A stretch of 64,000 nucleotides of DNA, taken from the NCBI GenBank assembly GCA_016792805.1, contig JAEUHX010000061.1:186001-250000 (forward strand). The letters are read 5' to 3'. Shown in pieces: positions 1 through 9,800 of this stretch. The notes under the pieces are model-generated. The model did no database searches. It was not told the origin of the DNA and saw only the letters and a program-made list of their open reading frames with translations. The position numbers and the translations under genes are program-made. Every line of letters begins with the position of its first letter. The first letter of the stretch is position 1. Source of the stretch: Planctomycetota bacterium (lineage in GTDB: Bacteria > Planctomycetota > UBA1135 > JACQFD01).

Positions 1-1500
1 CCACGCTCAGGCGACTCTACGGAGCAGGTTACGTGGGATACTTATCTTACGGAATGCATTAAAAACGACCGATTTCCATTGCTGCTCCTCGCTTCCGACG
101 GCTGGGATGGCGCATGGAATCAAGTCCTTAAATATGTCGACGACTCAAAAGCCAATGACCTGCGCGATCTCAAGTCGAATCGCGATCGGATCCATGGCGA
201 TGTTCATCGATATGTGACCACGGTTCTGGATAAGTACCGTGAGTTGCTGGCGAAGGGGCTCAACTTCCGTGTGGAAGAGGCGCCTCAGTGGCCAGAGGTG
301 AAGAGCTCCGCCGACGCCGTCAAGCTGCTGGAGACCCAGCGCTCCGCCTTCAAGGCCCGCCTGGTGAACCTGCAACAAAGCATTGCGCGCGCCGTCGACG
401 GGCCTAAGGCGACCTTGGCAGCGTTGAGCGATCGTATGCGCGGACATCAGTGGCTGTTCCCGCCGGGGCACGGTTTCAATTTTGCCCAGCCGCTTGTCGA
501 CCGCGAAATCACGCCCGAGGAGATGGAGAAGTATCAAACACAGCTCGCCAAAGCCTTCGAGCACGCTCTCGAGAAGGCGCGCACGGGCAATGGCGGGAAA
601 GGTGACTTCACCGGCACCTGGGGCGAGGATCTCGCCGGCGATATCGAGTGGGCGAAAGCCGACCTCGAATCGCTTCGAGTGCATTGCGATCAGGGAATCG
701 TGGGCTCCGATCGCGCGGCTACAAAAGCGCGCGTTGAGTCGAGCGCTCAGGATCTCCGCGCGAAGATCAAGGAGATCATTGAGCGCCGCCCCGTGGCTCC
801 TCGGGCGCAGCTTATTCTGACGATCGACGAGCTCGTTCTCGTCTCAGAGCGGCTCAAGACGTTGGGCGAGTGGGCCGAGCTGTATCGACAGAACAAACAG
901 GTTCTCGCTGCCGTCGCGATCAAAAATGCGAACGGTGCAAGCAAGGCGGCCGCCGAGTTCGTCGACGAGGGGCTTCAGGCGATCGGCCGAATGTTTGAGG
1001 CGTCGGGCGCCGGCATCAAGGCCGATTTGCGGCAAGCGCGCGCGCGCGTTTTCCGGGCGCAGATGGAGCTCGAGCAGGTCTTCGACCCGGAGGACAAAGT
1101 CAAAGATATCTTCGACGTCTCTGTAGGGATGCGCGTGCGAGTGGGCGGCGTCGAGAAGGCGTTCGAGTCGCGAGACGCCTCGGGCAAGATTCTGTGGCGT
1201 CTTGACGTCGATTGGTCGGTGCCGCCGAGCGGCGCGTCCACAGCTGGTCTCAAGATGGAGTTCGTCGATCTCAAGATTCCAGGAGCGCCGAGCTCCACGG
1301 TTCTCTGGGATGCGACTGCCTCCGATTGGTGGCCTCTCGAAGGGCGCCTCAAGGGTGCCCTCAAGGACAAGCTCGGAGACGGCACCGAGATCAAGCTCGA
1401 CTTCGCCGTCAAGCTGGTACAGGACGCCGACCGCAAAGCCATGGACGATCTCATTCGGTGGCTTTCCACGTGGAGCGGCGTTGTGCTCCAGTTCCCGTGA
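1..1500 (+). CDS. Possible T6SS TssM/IcmF C-terminal part (5' end outside window)
   Basis: The frame is open from base 1 with no stop, so the gene begins upstream; only about 499 C-terminal residues are seen. The stop TGA lies nine bases before the start of a TagF-like gene. The visible part is soluble, rich in charged helices (a long helical stretch over roughly the first 380 residues) and ends in a beta-rich tail with W-containing strands, ending GVVLQFP. In type VI secretion clusters TagF usually sits next to the inner-membrane protein TssM (IcmF), whose C-terminal periplasmic part has helices followed by a beta domain, so TssM is the best guess. I see no Walker motif or membrane segment because those would be in the missing N-terminus. 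The identification rests mainly on the neighbour; it could be another T6SS structural or effector-associated protein. Confidence 0.4.
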   Translation, partial: PRSGDSTEQVTWDTYLTECIKNDRFPLLLLASDGWDGAWNQVLKYVDDSKANDLRDLKSNRDRIHGDVHRYVTTVLDKYRELLAKGLNFRVEEAPQWPEVKSSADAVKLLETQRSAFKARLVNLQQSIARAVDGPKATLAALSDRMRGHQWLFPPGHGFNFAQPLVDREITPEEMEKYQTQLAKAFEHALEKARTGNGGKGDFTGTWGEDLAGDIEWAKADLESLRVHCDQGIVGSDRAATKARVESSAQDLRAKIKEIIERRPVAPRAQLILTIDELVLVSERLKTLGEWAELYRQNKQVLAAVAIKNANGASKAAAEFVDEGLQAIGRMFEASGAGIKADLRQARARVFRAQMELEQVFDPEDKVKDIFDVSVGMRVRVGGVEKAFESRDASGKILWRLDVDWSVPPSGASTAGLKMEFVDLKIPGAPSSTVLWDATASDWWPLEGRLKGALKDKLGDGTEIKLDFAVKLVQDADRKAMDDLIRWLSTWSGVVLQFP

Positions 1501-1509
1501 CCGGCAGCC

Positions 1510-2460
1510 ATGACCCTCGGCTTTGGAAAACCCACCATTCGAGCCTTCGGCAAGCTGCCGATCGCCGGCGACTTCCTGTCCTACGGCGCCTTCCGCGGTG
1601 TTGCGGAGGAATGGCGCAATTGGATGTCGGCGGCGTTCGCGGATGAGGTCACCACCTCGAGCCGGTCACTTACCAATCGGATTTATCGCTTTTGGTATCG
1701 TGGCGATCATTCCGGATTATTGAGGACTCCCGTCGCGGGCTTTCTGATGGACAGCGCCGACCGCCTCGGGCGACGCTTTCCATTCTCTTGGTACACGACC
1801 GTGTCGGCCGCCGGGCGCGGCGGCGATGGCGCGCTGCGCGGCGCATTCGCTTCGTGGGGTGCGTTGGCCGGCCTGCTTCCGAAGCTCTCCACGGTCGATT
1901 CCGCCGACGATTTATATAAGACGCTCGATGGCGCGCCGCTGACACGCCTTCTGGCGCAGGAGCTGCCGGCGAGCCAGGGCTCCGACGCCACGATCGGCGA
2001 TCTGTTAGATGCACTTTTCTCGGGAGACGAGGAACGCGAGCACTGCTTCCTCGGGCGGCTTCAGCGCATATTTGCATTGAGCGAGTCCGAGGGGGCGCAG
2101 GCGCGCATCGCTTTGCGCCTCCCGATGAATAGTGGTTACTCTTCGGACCACCAGGCTCTCACTTGGCTCCGCGTGCTCGACGGCCGCCCGGGCGGATCGA
2201 AAGCCGATGTGCCCAATGTGTTGATCCCCGGCGATCGCCGTTCGTCGGATCCAATGCTGATTTTCCTGCGCGACCTCGATCGCAACGACGGCCGTCGCGT
2301 CTTCGTCGAGGACCCCGAGGGCGCCGGCCTCTTCGACCTCACGGCGCCGAGCCCTGCCGATTCCGCGGAGGCCGACCGCACGCAGGGCCAATCCGTCGCA
2401 TCCCGCCTCGACCGTTCGCTCAGCCTTTCCGCGGTTTCCGGCCAGGCGTTCTGGGGGTAG
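1510..2460 (+). CDS. tagF: Type VI secretion-associated protein TagF
   Basis: 316-aa protein whose N-terminus (residues 5-40) has the TagF/ImpM (DUF2094) signature: GKLPIAGDF, a following F/R-rich helix with EEWRNWM, then a YRFWYRG and a GRRFPFSW segment, as in the family. TagF proteins are post-translational repressors of type VI secretion, acting on the Fha or TssM arm of the apparatus in the cytoplasm. The start ATG follows the upstream T6SS-like gene by nine bases, so the two are one operon. No kinase or phosphatase partner is visible inside the window. The residues after about 250 are less conserved and end in a Ser/Asp-rich tail. The next gene is unrelated, so this is the right edge of the T6SS locus. 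Confidence 0.75.
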   Translation: MTLGFGKPTIRAFGKLPIAGDFLSYGAFRGVAEEWRNWMSAAFADEVTTSSRSLTNRIYRFWYRGDHSGLLRTPVAGFLMDSADRLGRRFPFSWYTTVSAAGRGGDGALRGAFASWGALAGLLPKLSTVDSADDLYKTLDGAPLTRLLAQELPASQGSDATIGDLLDALFSGDEEREHCFLGRLQRIFALSESEGAQARIALRLPMNSGYSSDHQALTWLRVLDGRPGGSKADVPNVLIPGDRRSSDPMLIFLRDLDRNDGRRVFVEDPEGAGLFDLTAPSPADSAEADRTQGQSVASRLDRSLSLSAVSGQAFWG

Positions 2461-2625
2461 CCGCGTCTCGGCGAGTCTTTTCGGGCGCCCTTCGCCGAGT
2501 TTTCGGGGCGGCTCGGCCGAATTCGCCGCGGAGCCACTCCTCGTATCTCCTGGTATTGCAGGAGGTTGCGAAGCCTCGGCTTCTACTGTGTACCATACTC
2601 TGAATTCGGCGTACGATTTCAGAGG

Positions 2626-3789
2626 ATGGTGCAGAGACTCCTCAAGCTACCGACCTCGTCAAGCTTCTTCCTGTTCGGCGCCCGTGGAACCGGGAAGTCG
2701 ACTCTGCTTCGCGAGCGATTCGCGTCGATTCCGCATCTTCTGATCGATCTTCTGGAGCCGAGCGAGTTCCAGTCTCTAAGCCTCGACCCGCAATTGTTGA
2801 TTCGCCGTACGGATGCGCTGCCCACGCAAACCCGATGGGTTGTGATCGATGAGGTTCAGCGGCTGCCGAACCTGCTCGACGCCGTGCATCGACAGATTGA
2901 ATCCCGAAGCCTCCGATTCGCTCTCACCGGCTCGAGCGCCCGCAAGCTCAAGACCCAAGGAGCCAATCTGCTCGCGGGTCGAGCGGCTGTTTATTACTTA
3001 TTTCCGTTTTGTGCCAAGGAGCTCGGCAGCTCATTCGATCTCGACCGTGCGCTCGCGTGGGGCACGCTGCCAATTCTCGAGCGCGCTGAAGATGATGATG
3101 TCCGCAGGCGCCTCCTCCAAGCGTACACACACACATATCTTCGCGAGGAGATTCAGCAGGAGCAGCTTGTGCGGCGCGTCGAGCCGTTTCATCGCTTTCT
3201 GCTCGTCGCCGCGCAGAAGAACGGACAGATTGTGAACTACTCCGCGATCGCTCGAGACTGCGGAGTGAATGAAAGAACGGTGAGAACGTATTTCGAGATC
3301 CTCGAGGATACGCTGATCGGATTCCTGCTTCCGTCGTTTCACGAGTCCGTTCGCAAACGGCAGCGCGAGAACCCTAAGTTCTACTTCTTCGACGCTGGCG
3401 TCGTTCGAGCCCTCGCCGGCAATCTTACGCTGCCTGTTGTGCCTGGCACTTCCGAGTATGGCCGCGCGTTCGAGTCATTTGTCATTCATGAGATTCACCG
3501 GTGGAATCACTATTTTGAGAAGGACTGGCGCCTCTCCTATCTGCGCACGAAGGACGACGCCGAGATCGATCTCATCGTGGAGCGGCCCGGGAAGCCACGG
3601 TTGCTCCTGGAGATCAAATCTACAGATCGCTTACCGCCCGGCGAGTTGAACTCTGCCGCCCGCCTTGCGGCCGATATTTCGAATTCCGAGCTTCTGTGTG
3701 TTTCGCGCGACCCGAGAGCGCAACAGATAGGCTCGGCTCGCGCGATCCATTGGAGCCAGCTCCTCGGCGAGCTTGTCGAGAGCTGGTGA
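2626..3789 (+). CDS. AAA ATPase with DUF4143 C-terminal domain
   Basis: About 387 aa from ATG 2626; the frame is open further up to a TTG at 2566, but AGAGG just ahead of 2626 and the family pattern (start right before the RLLKLP segment) favour the ATG. It has a Walker A motif GARGTGKST near residue 20, a Walker B VVIDEVQRLP near residue 75, a sensor-like LTGSSARKL, a winged-helix-like segment (SAIARDCGVNERTVRTYFEIL) and a C-terminal DUF4143 region with a nuclease-like AEIDLIVE...LLLEIKS (D...E-x-K) core. Proteins of this type are widespread in mobile and accessory DNA; their molecular role is not established. A second one lies at 15810-16964. It stands alone between the T6SS genes and a repeat cluster. 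Confidence 0.8.
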   Translation: MVQRLLKLPTSSSFFLFGARGTGKSTLLRERFASIPHLLIDLLEPSEFQSLSLDPQLLIRRTDALPTQTRWVVIDEVQRLPNLLDAVHRQIESRSLRFALTGSSARKLKTQGANLLAGRAAVYYLFPFCAKELGSSFDLDRALAWGTLPILERAEDDDVRRRLLQAYTHTYLREEIQQEQLVRRVEPFHRFLLVAAQKNGQIVNYSAIARDCGVNERTVRTYFEILEDTLIGFLLPSFHESVRKRQRENPKFYFFDAGVVRALAGNLTLPVVPGTSEYGRAFESFVIHEIHRWNHYFEKDWRLSYLRTKDDAEIDLIVERPGKPRLLLEIKSTDRLPPGELNSAARLAADISNSELLCVSRDPRAQQIGSARAIHWSQLLGELVESW

Positions 3790-4217
3790 TGCGGGGAAGC
3801 CGGTTGTTCGATGGGTGCCGTGGAGAATGCGCTGCGCGCTACGCCGCGCGCGCATGCGCGCGCGAGATCGTCGCGGGCAAGCCCGCGCCCTACGGCAGGG
3901 TGTAAGGTTTACACATTTACTTGAGGTTGATAAGTGGGGTCGGCGCATGCGCCCGGATGAAGCGACGGACGGCCGATTCGCGGTTCCGCGGGGCACGCCC
4001 CGCTTGACCGGTTGGCGCACGCGCCAACCCCACTTCTTCAAATCCATAAAACTCACCCGCGCCAGTCCCACTTCTTCAAGTCAACAAAGCTCACCCGCGC
4101 CAGTCCCACTTCTTCAAGTCAACAAAGCTCACTCGCGCCAGTCCCACTTCTTCCATTCCACAAAGCCCACTCGCGCCAACCCACATCTCCATCCGGCCTC
4201 GCGGCCGGCGGGTCCAA
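3790..4217. repeat. Intergenic cluster of GC palindromes and a tandem repeat
   Basis: No gene is visible here. The stretch holds several perfect palindromes: CGCGCGCGCATGCGCGCGCG at 3845-3864, CGCGGGC/GCCCGCG separated by AA at 3872-3887, GCGGGGC/GCCCCGC separated by AC at 3988-4003, and GGTTGGCGC/GCGCCAACC separated by AC at 4010-4029, followed directly by the 38-bp tandem array described separately. The same building blocks recur at 53318-53362 and 59720-60170. Short open frames across the array are an effect of the repeat and are not genes. Confidence 0.85.
4029..4180. repeat. Four-copy 38-bp tandem repeat
   Basis: Four head-to-tail units of 38 bp at 4029-4066, 4067-4104, 4105-4142 and 4143-4180. 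Each starts CCCACTTCTTC and ends CGCGCCAGT (CGCGCCAAC in the last). Units 2 and 3 are identical apart from one C/T change; units 1 and 4 are more diverged in the middle. There are no spacers between units, so this is a minisatellite-like array and not CRISPR. The array begins at the right arm of the palindrome at 4010-4029. Confidence 0.9.
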
Positions 4218-4305
4218 TGGCGGCGGGTGAGAGATTCGAACTCTCGAGGCGGTTAGGCCTGGCTGCTTTCAAGGCAGCCCCTTTCAGCCACTCGGGCAAC
4301 CCGCC
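4218..4305 (-). tRNA. tRNA-Ser (UGA)
   Basis: Read on the minus strand the acceptor 5' strand GGCGGGT pairs with ACCCGCC near the 3' end, and CCA is encoded (TGG at 4218-4220). The anticodon stem GCTGC/GCAGC closes a seven-base loop CTTGAAA giving anticodon UGA. The T arm holds GTTCGAATC. Total length of 88 with CCA and a long variable arm between the anticodon stem and T arm fit a class II serine tRNA. It lies between the repeat cluster and a bifunctional-nuclease gene. Confidence 0.95.
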
Positions 4306-4393
4306 GCGGAATGCGCGATTGTGCCGATCGCCGTCGCCGGGGTCACCCCCCTTGCTGCCGGCGCAAAGCCACAGCGGCGACACGCGCGCCGCG

Positions 4394-4819
4394 CTAGGAG
4401 TTCGACGCGTTTTCGACCACGTGGTCGGCCGCGTAAATCGGCGCGTGGGCGCGCACCGCGATCGCCAGCGCGTCGCTCGGCCGTGCGTCGAGTTCGATCG
4501 TCTCGCCGTTGCGCGACAGCACGAGCCGCGCGAAGAAGGTGCCCTTGTCGAGGTCGTTCACCACGACCCGCTCCACGCTCGCACCCAGAGCCGCGATCGC
4601 GTTCCGCAGGAGCTCGTGGGTGAGCGGCCGCGGCGTCTTCGTGTCGCTCACGAGGTTCCAAAGCTCGCGCCCTTCCGAGCGGCCAATCACGATCGGAAAC
4701 GACCGCTTCCCCACGCGCTCGCGCAGGAAAACGAACTGATCGTCGCCATTCTCGCGCACGATCACACGGCACATTTCCATCTCGATCATGGAGGTCGCGG
4801 CCAGGCCTCGGCCGGCCAT
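4394..4819 (-). CDS. Bifunctional nuclease (BFN/DUF151) domain protein
   Basis: 141 aa (or 131 aa if translation begins at the internal ATG ending at 4789, which starts the conserved MIEMEMCRV segment and is the likelier start). The family core is present: a short beta strand, then FLRERVGKRSFPIVIGRSEG, the RPLTHELLRNAIAALG helix, and the C-terminal ARPSDALAIAVRAHAPIYAADHVVE motif. Members have been reported to have RNase and DNase activity, and the domain is common in bacteria with UvrBC-type fusions, but the biological role of stand-alone copies is unclear. It is divergent from the asparaginase gene at 4891 and follows the tRNA gene on the same strand. Confidence 0.85.
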   Translation of the reverse strand: MAGRGLAATSMIEMEMCRVIVRENGDDQFVFLRERVGKRSFPIVIGRSEGRELWNLVSDTKTPRPLTHELLRNAIAALGASVERVVVNDLDKGTFFARLVLSRNGETIELDARPSDALAIAVRAHAPIYAADHVVENASNS

Positions 4820-4890
4820 CGCCGCTCCGAGACTCTCCCAAGGGGCGCAACCCGCCGCAAGGGAGCCGGGCTTTTTCGACTCCCACCGCC

Positions 4891-5937
4891 ATGCTCGAAT
4901 GTTCCGGAATGCTCCCCGACCGATCGCCCGTGCCGCTCGTCGCCCGAACCCGGGGCGAACACGTCGAGTGCATCCACCGCGGCTGGGCCGTCCTTTGGGA
5001 GGACGGTCGCGAATGGGCCGCGGGCGACGCGTCGACGCCGGTGTTCACGCGCTCGTGCACCAAGGCGTTCCAGGCGCTCGCTTTCCTTGTGAGCGGCGCC
5101 GCCGACCGCTACGGATGCACGGCCGCCGAGCTCGCCCTCGCCTGCGCCTCCCACAATGGCTCGCCCGAGCACGTGGCGCTCGCCGCGCGGATGCTCGCGC
5201 GGGCCGGGCTCGACGGCGGCGCCCTGCGCTGCGGTGCGTCGGCCCCCTACGGCGAGGAAGATCACAAATTGTTTCTCGCGCGCGGCGGCGCGCCCGACGC
5301 GCTCATCCACAATTGCTCGGGCAAGCACGCGGCGTTTTTGTTAACTCAGTCGTATCTCGGCGGCGCGCCCGAGCGCTACCTCGACCGCCAATCGCCGCTC
5401 CAGCAGCTCGTCTTCGAATGCGTCGCCGACGTGCTCGAGCTTCCGCGCGCCGAGCTCGGCGCCTTCGTCGACGGCTGCTCGGCGCCCACGTTCCGCATGC
5501 CGCTTCGCAATCTCGCGATCGGCTTTGCGCGCCTCGCCAATCCCGAGCTGGCGCCGGCGCGCTACGCTCCGCACCTCGCGCGCCTCCGTGACGCGATGTG
5601 TGAGTATCCACAATTTCATTCCGGGATCGGCCGCCTCTGCCACGCACTCATCCGCGCTTCGGGCGGAAAGGTGATTCCCAAGAATGGCGCCGAGGGTGTG
5701 TATGCCTTCGGCGTCCGCGGGCGGCGCTCGGGATTCGCCATGAAAGTTGAGGACGGCGCATCGCGCGGACACGATCTCGCCGTCGTGTCGATGGCGCGCG
5801 CGCTCGGCGCCATCGGCGCCGGGCCGCAGGCGGCGGAGCTGGCGCCGTTCGAAGAGTGCACTTTGCGCAACGCCGCGGGCGCCGAGATCGGAAAGCAACA
5901 GCTCCTCATCGCGCTCCCGGGCGCCGGCCGGCCATGA
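4891..5937 (+). CDS. L-asparaginase II family protein
   Basis: 348 aa matching the thermolabile asparaginase II (PF06089, Rhizobium-type) family, which hydrolyses L-asparagine to aspartate and ammonia and is unrelated to AnsA/AnsB enzymes. Visible family segments: RSCTKAFQALAFL near residue 50-62, CASHNGSPEHVALAARML near 90-107, the HNCSGKHAAFLL motif near 135-147 with the nucleophile-region Ser/Lys, and DGCSAPTFRMPLRNLAIGFARLA near 190. Length is normal for the family. A second ATG six codons in (MLPDRSP) could be the true start. The stop TGA overlaps the ATG of the next gene (ATGA), so it is translationally coupled to the NAD(P)HX dehydratase. Confidence 0.85.
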   Translation: MLECSGMLPDRSPVPLVARTRGEHVECIHRGWAVLWEDGREWAAGDASTPVFTRSCTKAFQALAFLVSGAADRYGCTAAELALACASHNGSPEHVALAARMLARAGLDGGALRCGASAPYGEEDHKLFLARGGAPDALIHNCSGKHAAFLLTQSYLGGAPERYLDRQSPLQQLVFECVADVLELPRAELGAFVDGCSAPTFRMPLRNLAIGFARLANPELAPARYAPHLARLRDAMCEYPQFHSGIGRLCHALIRASGGKVIPKNGAEGVYAFGVRGRRSGFAMKVEDGASRGHDLAVVSMARALGAIGAGPQAAELAPFEECTLRNAAGAEIGKQQLLIALPGAGRP

Positions 5938-6815
5938 GCGCGCGCGGCGCCGCAGGCATTCCCACTCTTCCGCGGCGTCCGCGCGACGCCCACAAGGGGG
6001 ATTTCGGCCGCGTCCTCGTCGTCGCCGGCTCGCGCCGGATGCCCGGCGCCGCCTATCTCGCGGGGCAGGCGGCGATGCGCGCGGGCGCCGGTCTCACGAC
6101 GATCGCCGTGCCCGACGCAGCGCTCCCGATGGTCGGCGCGAAAGTTACAGTGCAGACACTGTTGGATTTGCCGTCGACGCGTGCGGGCACGCTCGCCCCC
6201 AAGGCGGAGAAGTTACTCATCGCCGCCGCTGCCGAATTCGATGCCGTCGCTCTCGGGCCTGGTCTTGGAGCCGATTCGGCGACGGCGCGCACCATTCGCC
6301 GCGTCGTTTGTGAGATCACAAAACCGCTCGTGCTCGACGCCGACGGGCTGAACGCCTTTGCGTCGGCGAACGCCCTCGCCGACCTCGCACGCCGCAAGGC
6401 GCCCACGGTTCTCACGCCGCACCCCGGCGAAGCGGCGCGCCTGCTCGGCAGCACCACCGCGAAGATCCAGGCGGATCGCGTCGGCGCCGCGCGAACGCTG
6501 GCGCAGCGCGCGCGTGCTTTTGTGATCCTCAAAGGTGCCGAAAGTTGTATTTCCGACGGCACGAAAGTTCATATCAATCGCACCGGCAACCCCGGCATGG
6601 CAACCGGCGGGTCGGGCGACGTGCTCACGGGAATTGTGGCGGCGTTCCTCGCGCGCGGCCTGCCTCCCTGGGACGCGGCGGTGCTGGCGGCGCACGTTCA
6701 TGGGCGCGCGGGCGACCTCGCCGCGCGCGACGGGGGAGAGGACGGCCTCCTCGCCACCGACCTCCTCGAATTCCTGCGACGGGCCGTCGCGGAGCGCGTC
6801 CAACGGCGGCCATGA
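5934..6815 (+). CDS. nnrD: ADP/ATP-dependent NAD(P)H-hydrate dehydratase
   Basis: 293-aa ribokinase-like dehydratase that repairs hydrated NAD(P)H (the S epimer) using ADP or ATP. Motifs: HKGDFGRVLVVAGS at residues 20-33, GPGLG at 108-112, LDADGLNAF at 134-142, TPHPGE at 161-166, and the catalytic-loop GGSGDVLTG at 225-233. Only the dehydratase half is present; the epimerase (NnrE) domain that is often fused in front is absent, so epimerisation would need a separate gene. The ATG at 5934 overlaps the stop of the asparaginase gene and its own stop overlaps the start of the HEAT-repeat gene, so the three genes form one coupled unit. Confidence 0.9.
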   Translation: MSARGAAGIPTLPRRPRDAHKGDFGRVLVVAGSRRMPGAAYLAGQAAMRAGAGLTTIAVPDAALPMVGAKVTVQTLLDLPSTRAGTLAPKAEKLLIAAAAEFDAVALGPGLGADSATARTIRRVVCEITKPLVLDADGLNAFASANALADLARRKAPTVLTPHPGEAARLLGSTTAKIQADRVGAARTLAQRARAFVILKGAESCISDGTKVHINRTGNPGMATGGSGDVLTGIVAAFLARGLPPWDAAVLAAHVHGRAGDLAARDGGEDGLLATDLLEFLRRAVAERVQRRP

Positions 6816-9800
6816 GCACACTTCCGGTGGCGGCCCTGCTGTGGGCGTCGCTTCAGGGCGCAGCGTCGTCGAGCGCGCCCGCGCCGCCGGCGGACGGATT
6901 TGTGGAGCGCCTCGCGGAGCAGGTGCCGCCCGCGCTGCAGGTGCCATCGGCGCGGCTCGTCTGGGCTCTCGCGGCGCTCGACGCCGACGACCTCTCGCTG
7001 CGGGAGCTCGCTTTGCGCGCGTTGGCGGAGCAGCCGGGCGAGGCGATGGACGCGGCGCAGCGCCTGCTCGGCGAGGCGCGCTGGCGGCGGCGCGCGTTGG
7101 CGCTCGAATTGTTGCGTCGCGCGGCGCCGCTCTTCGCGGAGGAGCCGCACGCACGCGCCGTCGCGCTCGGATGTGCCGCCGCAGGCGACGCCGAGCGTCC
7201 TGTGCGCCGAGCGGCGGCGCGGTTGCTCGGGGAATTATGCAGTTCCACGCCGACGGAGCTCGCCAAGCTCACGCGCGACGATTTTTTTGATATTCGCATC
7301 GAAGCCATCCGCGCGTGTGCGCGCATCGCCGACGCCGGCGCGTGCGCTGCGGTCGCGCAATCGCTCGGCGATCCCGACGCCTCCGTGCCGACGGCCGCCG
7401 TCGACGCGCTGGCACGCATGGGGGAGGGCGGCGCGGCGCTGCTGGCGCAGCGGCTGCAGGATTCCTCGCTCCCGCTCGAGCTGCGGCTTCGGGCTTTGTC
7501 ACAAATGCGCGCGCTCGGAGTCGTGCTCGCGGAAGCCGGCCCGCTGCAGGTGATCGCTTCCAACAAAAAAGAGAGCCGCGATCTGCGCGTCGCCGCGGCG
7601 GGCGTGCTGGCCGCGTCGGGCGCCAGTGCCGAGGCCGACGACCTGCCCGACATCCTCGTCGAGCGCGCCATCGGGTCGAGCGATTTGTGGGTTCAAGATT
7701 CGGCGTTGGCGGCGCTGCGCCGGCTCGGTGCGCCCGCCGCCGAGTCGCTGCGGCGCGCAGTGCTCTCGAGGTCGATGCATCCTTTTGTGTTCCGTCGGCT
7801 CATGAAGGTGCTGCCGCGGCTCGGCGGCGTCGACGCAGAGGCGGCGCTGAAATCACTATTCGACGAGCTCGGGCAGGGCCGCGAGGAGGAGCGCGCCGCG
7901 ATCCTCTCGATCCTCGGGCGGCGCGCTCCGTCCGGCTGGGTTTCGTGGCTCGTGGAGCGATGGGCGCTCGCTGGCGAGCCGGCTCAGCTCGAGGCGCTGC
8001 GCATGCTGCGCGGGCGCGACGACGTGCCGGAGAATTTGTGCAAACTTGCGCTCGCCCACGCGACGCGCGATGTGCGGCGCATCGGCTTCCAGCTCGCAAT
8101 CCAGTCGCCGTCGGTCTCGACAGATCTGTGCATATCGGCCGTCGCCGCCGAGCGCGACGAGACGCTGCGCGGTGAGTGGCTCGAAGGGCTCCCGCGCCGG
8201 CGCCCGCAGCCGGCTGTTCGAAGCTACTTATTAGATCAGTTGCAATCCGGCGATCCGGAGTTTTTCGAGAGCGTCGTCGCCGGCCTCGAAGCATTTCGCG
8301 ATGACGACACGGCGACGGCACTCATCCATCACCACGACCGCGTCTACGAAGCGCAGCTCCGCTCCGATGCCGACGAGGCGCGCCGGCACTGGCGCGTGCG
8401 GCGCATGATCCTGCGCTCGCTCTCACAAATCGGCGGACCGCGCGCGATCGATTTCTTGCGGCTTCGGGCGCGCGCGGAGCGCGCCGTCGACGGTGAGCTC
8501 GCCGCCCAGGCGGCCCGCGGGCTCGCGACCCTCGCCCCCGACGATCCGACGCTCCGCGATTTGTTATACCCGCCGTCGCTGCGGGCCGTGCGCGCCGAGG
8601 CTGCCATTGCGCGCACGCGTCGCGGCGACGCCGAAGGAATTGTTGTGTTGACGCGCATGCTGCGCCTGCTCGACGCCGACGGACGGCGGCGCGCGTTCGA
8701 CGCGCTGGCCGTCGGCGGCGGCGAACGCCACAAGGATCTATTGCAATGGATCGCCGTCGACGAGGCGGGAAAGCTCACCGATGAAACGCGCACCGACGCG
8801 ATCCAAGATCTCGCCGTTCTCCCGGGCGAGCAGGCATTCGCCGCACTCTCACAAATCGCCGAGAGCGAAGGGAGCCTGGAGGCGCGCATCGAAGCGATCC
8901 ATGCGCTGGGCCGTCGCGGCGGCGACGAGGCGGCGCGCGTCCTCACCAGCATTCGCGAGAAGTTACGCATCGGCGGCGGCATCGACGGCGAGCGCGAGCC
9001 GCTGATGCGCGCCCTCGCGCGCGCGCTGGGCGACACACGCTCGCCCGCCGCCGCGGCGCCGCTCCTCGAGCATTTGTTTGAACGCATCGTCAAGGATTGT
9101 GCGCTCCACCTCGTCGAGGCCGCGCAGCCGCTCTCCGCCCACGAGCGCGGCCGGCAATACGATCGCGAGCTCGCGGCGGCGCGCGGGATCGCACAATTAG
9201 GCCGGCCCGCTGCTGCGGCCGTCGACGCCGCGGTCGCGCGCCTCGCCGATGCGGGACTTGTGCGCTTGCTCGATTCCGCATTTCTCCTCGATGTCGCGGA
9301 AGTGTGGTCTTCACAATGTCCGGCGTCGAGCCGCCTGCTGATCGAGCAGGCGTCGCGTTCCCAAGGCGACGGCGAGAGCCGCGTGCGCGCCCTCTGGCTC
9401 GCCGCGTCCGCCGACAGCGATCGCGAGCGCTCGGCGCGCCGGCTCGTGGCGATGCGTTCGCTCGCGGCCACGGGCACCGCCGAGGCGGCCGTCGCGCGCG
9501 CTCTCGGCGAGCCCGACCCGGCCCATGGGCGGCTTCCGTGGGTGTGGCTTTCGGTCGCACCCGACCTCGCGCGCGCAGCTGCCGCGGGCGCGCGGGGCGA
9601 CCGCGAGCGCGCCATCGAGCTGGCGAAGGCGGCCGCTGAGAGGGGTGCTCGTGACACGAAGGTGCTGCTGGACGGCGCGTCGCTTCTCGGCGGAAACGGC
9701 GCCCCCGAGGAGGCGGCGCGTCTCACGCGCGCAGCGCGCGTGCTGGCGCCCGACGACCGGCCGCTCTGTGAAGGTCTCGGCTGGCTTCTCCTCGGGCTCG

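Noticed and set aside
4029..4180. CRISPR array
   Set aside because: The 38-bp units are head to tail with no unique spacers and no cas genes are near.
8344..9726. Minus-strand open frame of 460 codons
   Set aside because: Opposite the HEAT-repeat gene; Arg/Ser-rich with no family resemblance, an effect of high GC.
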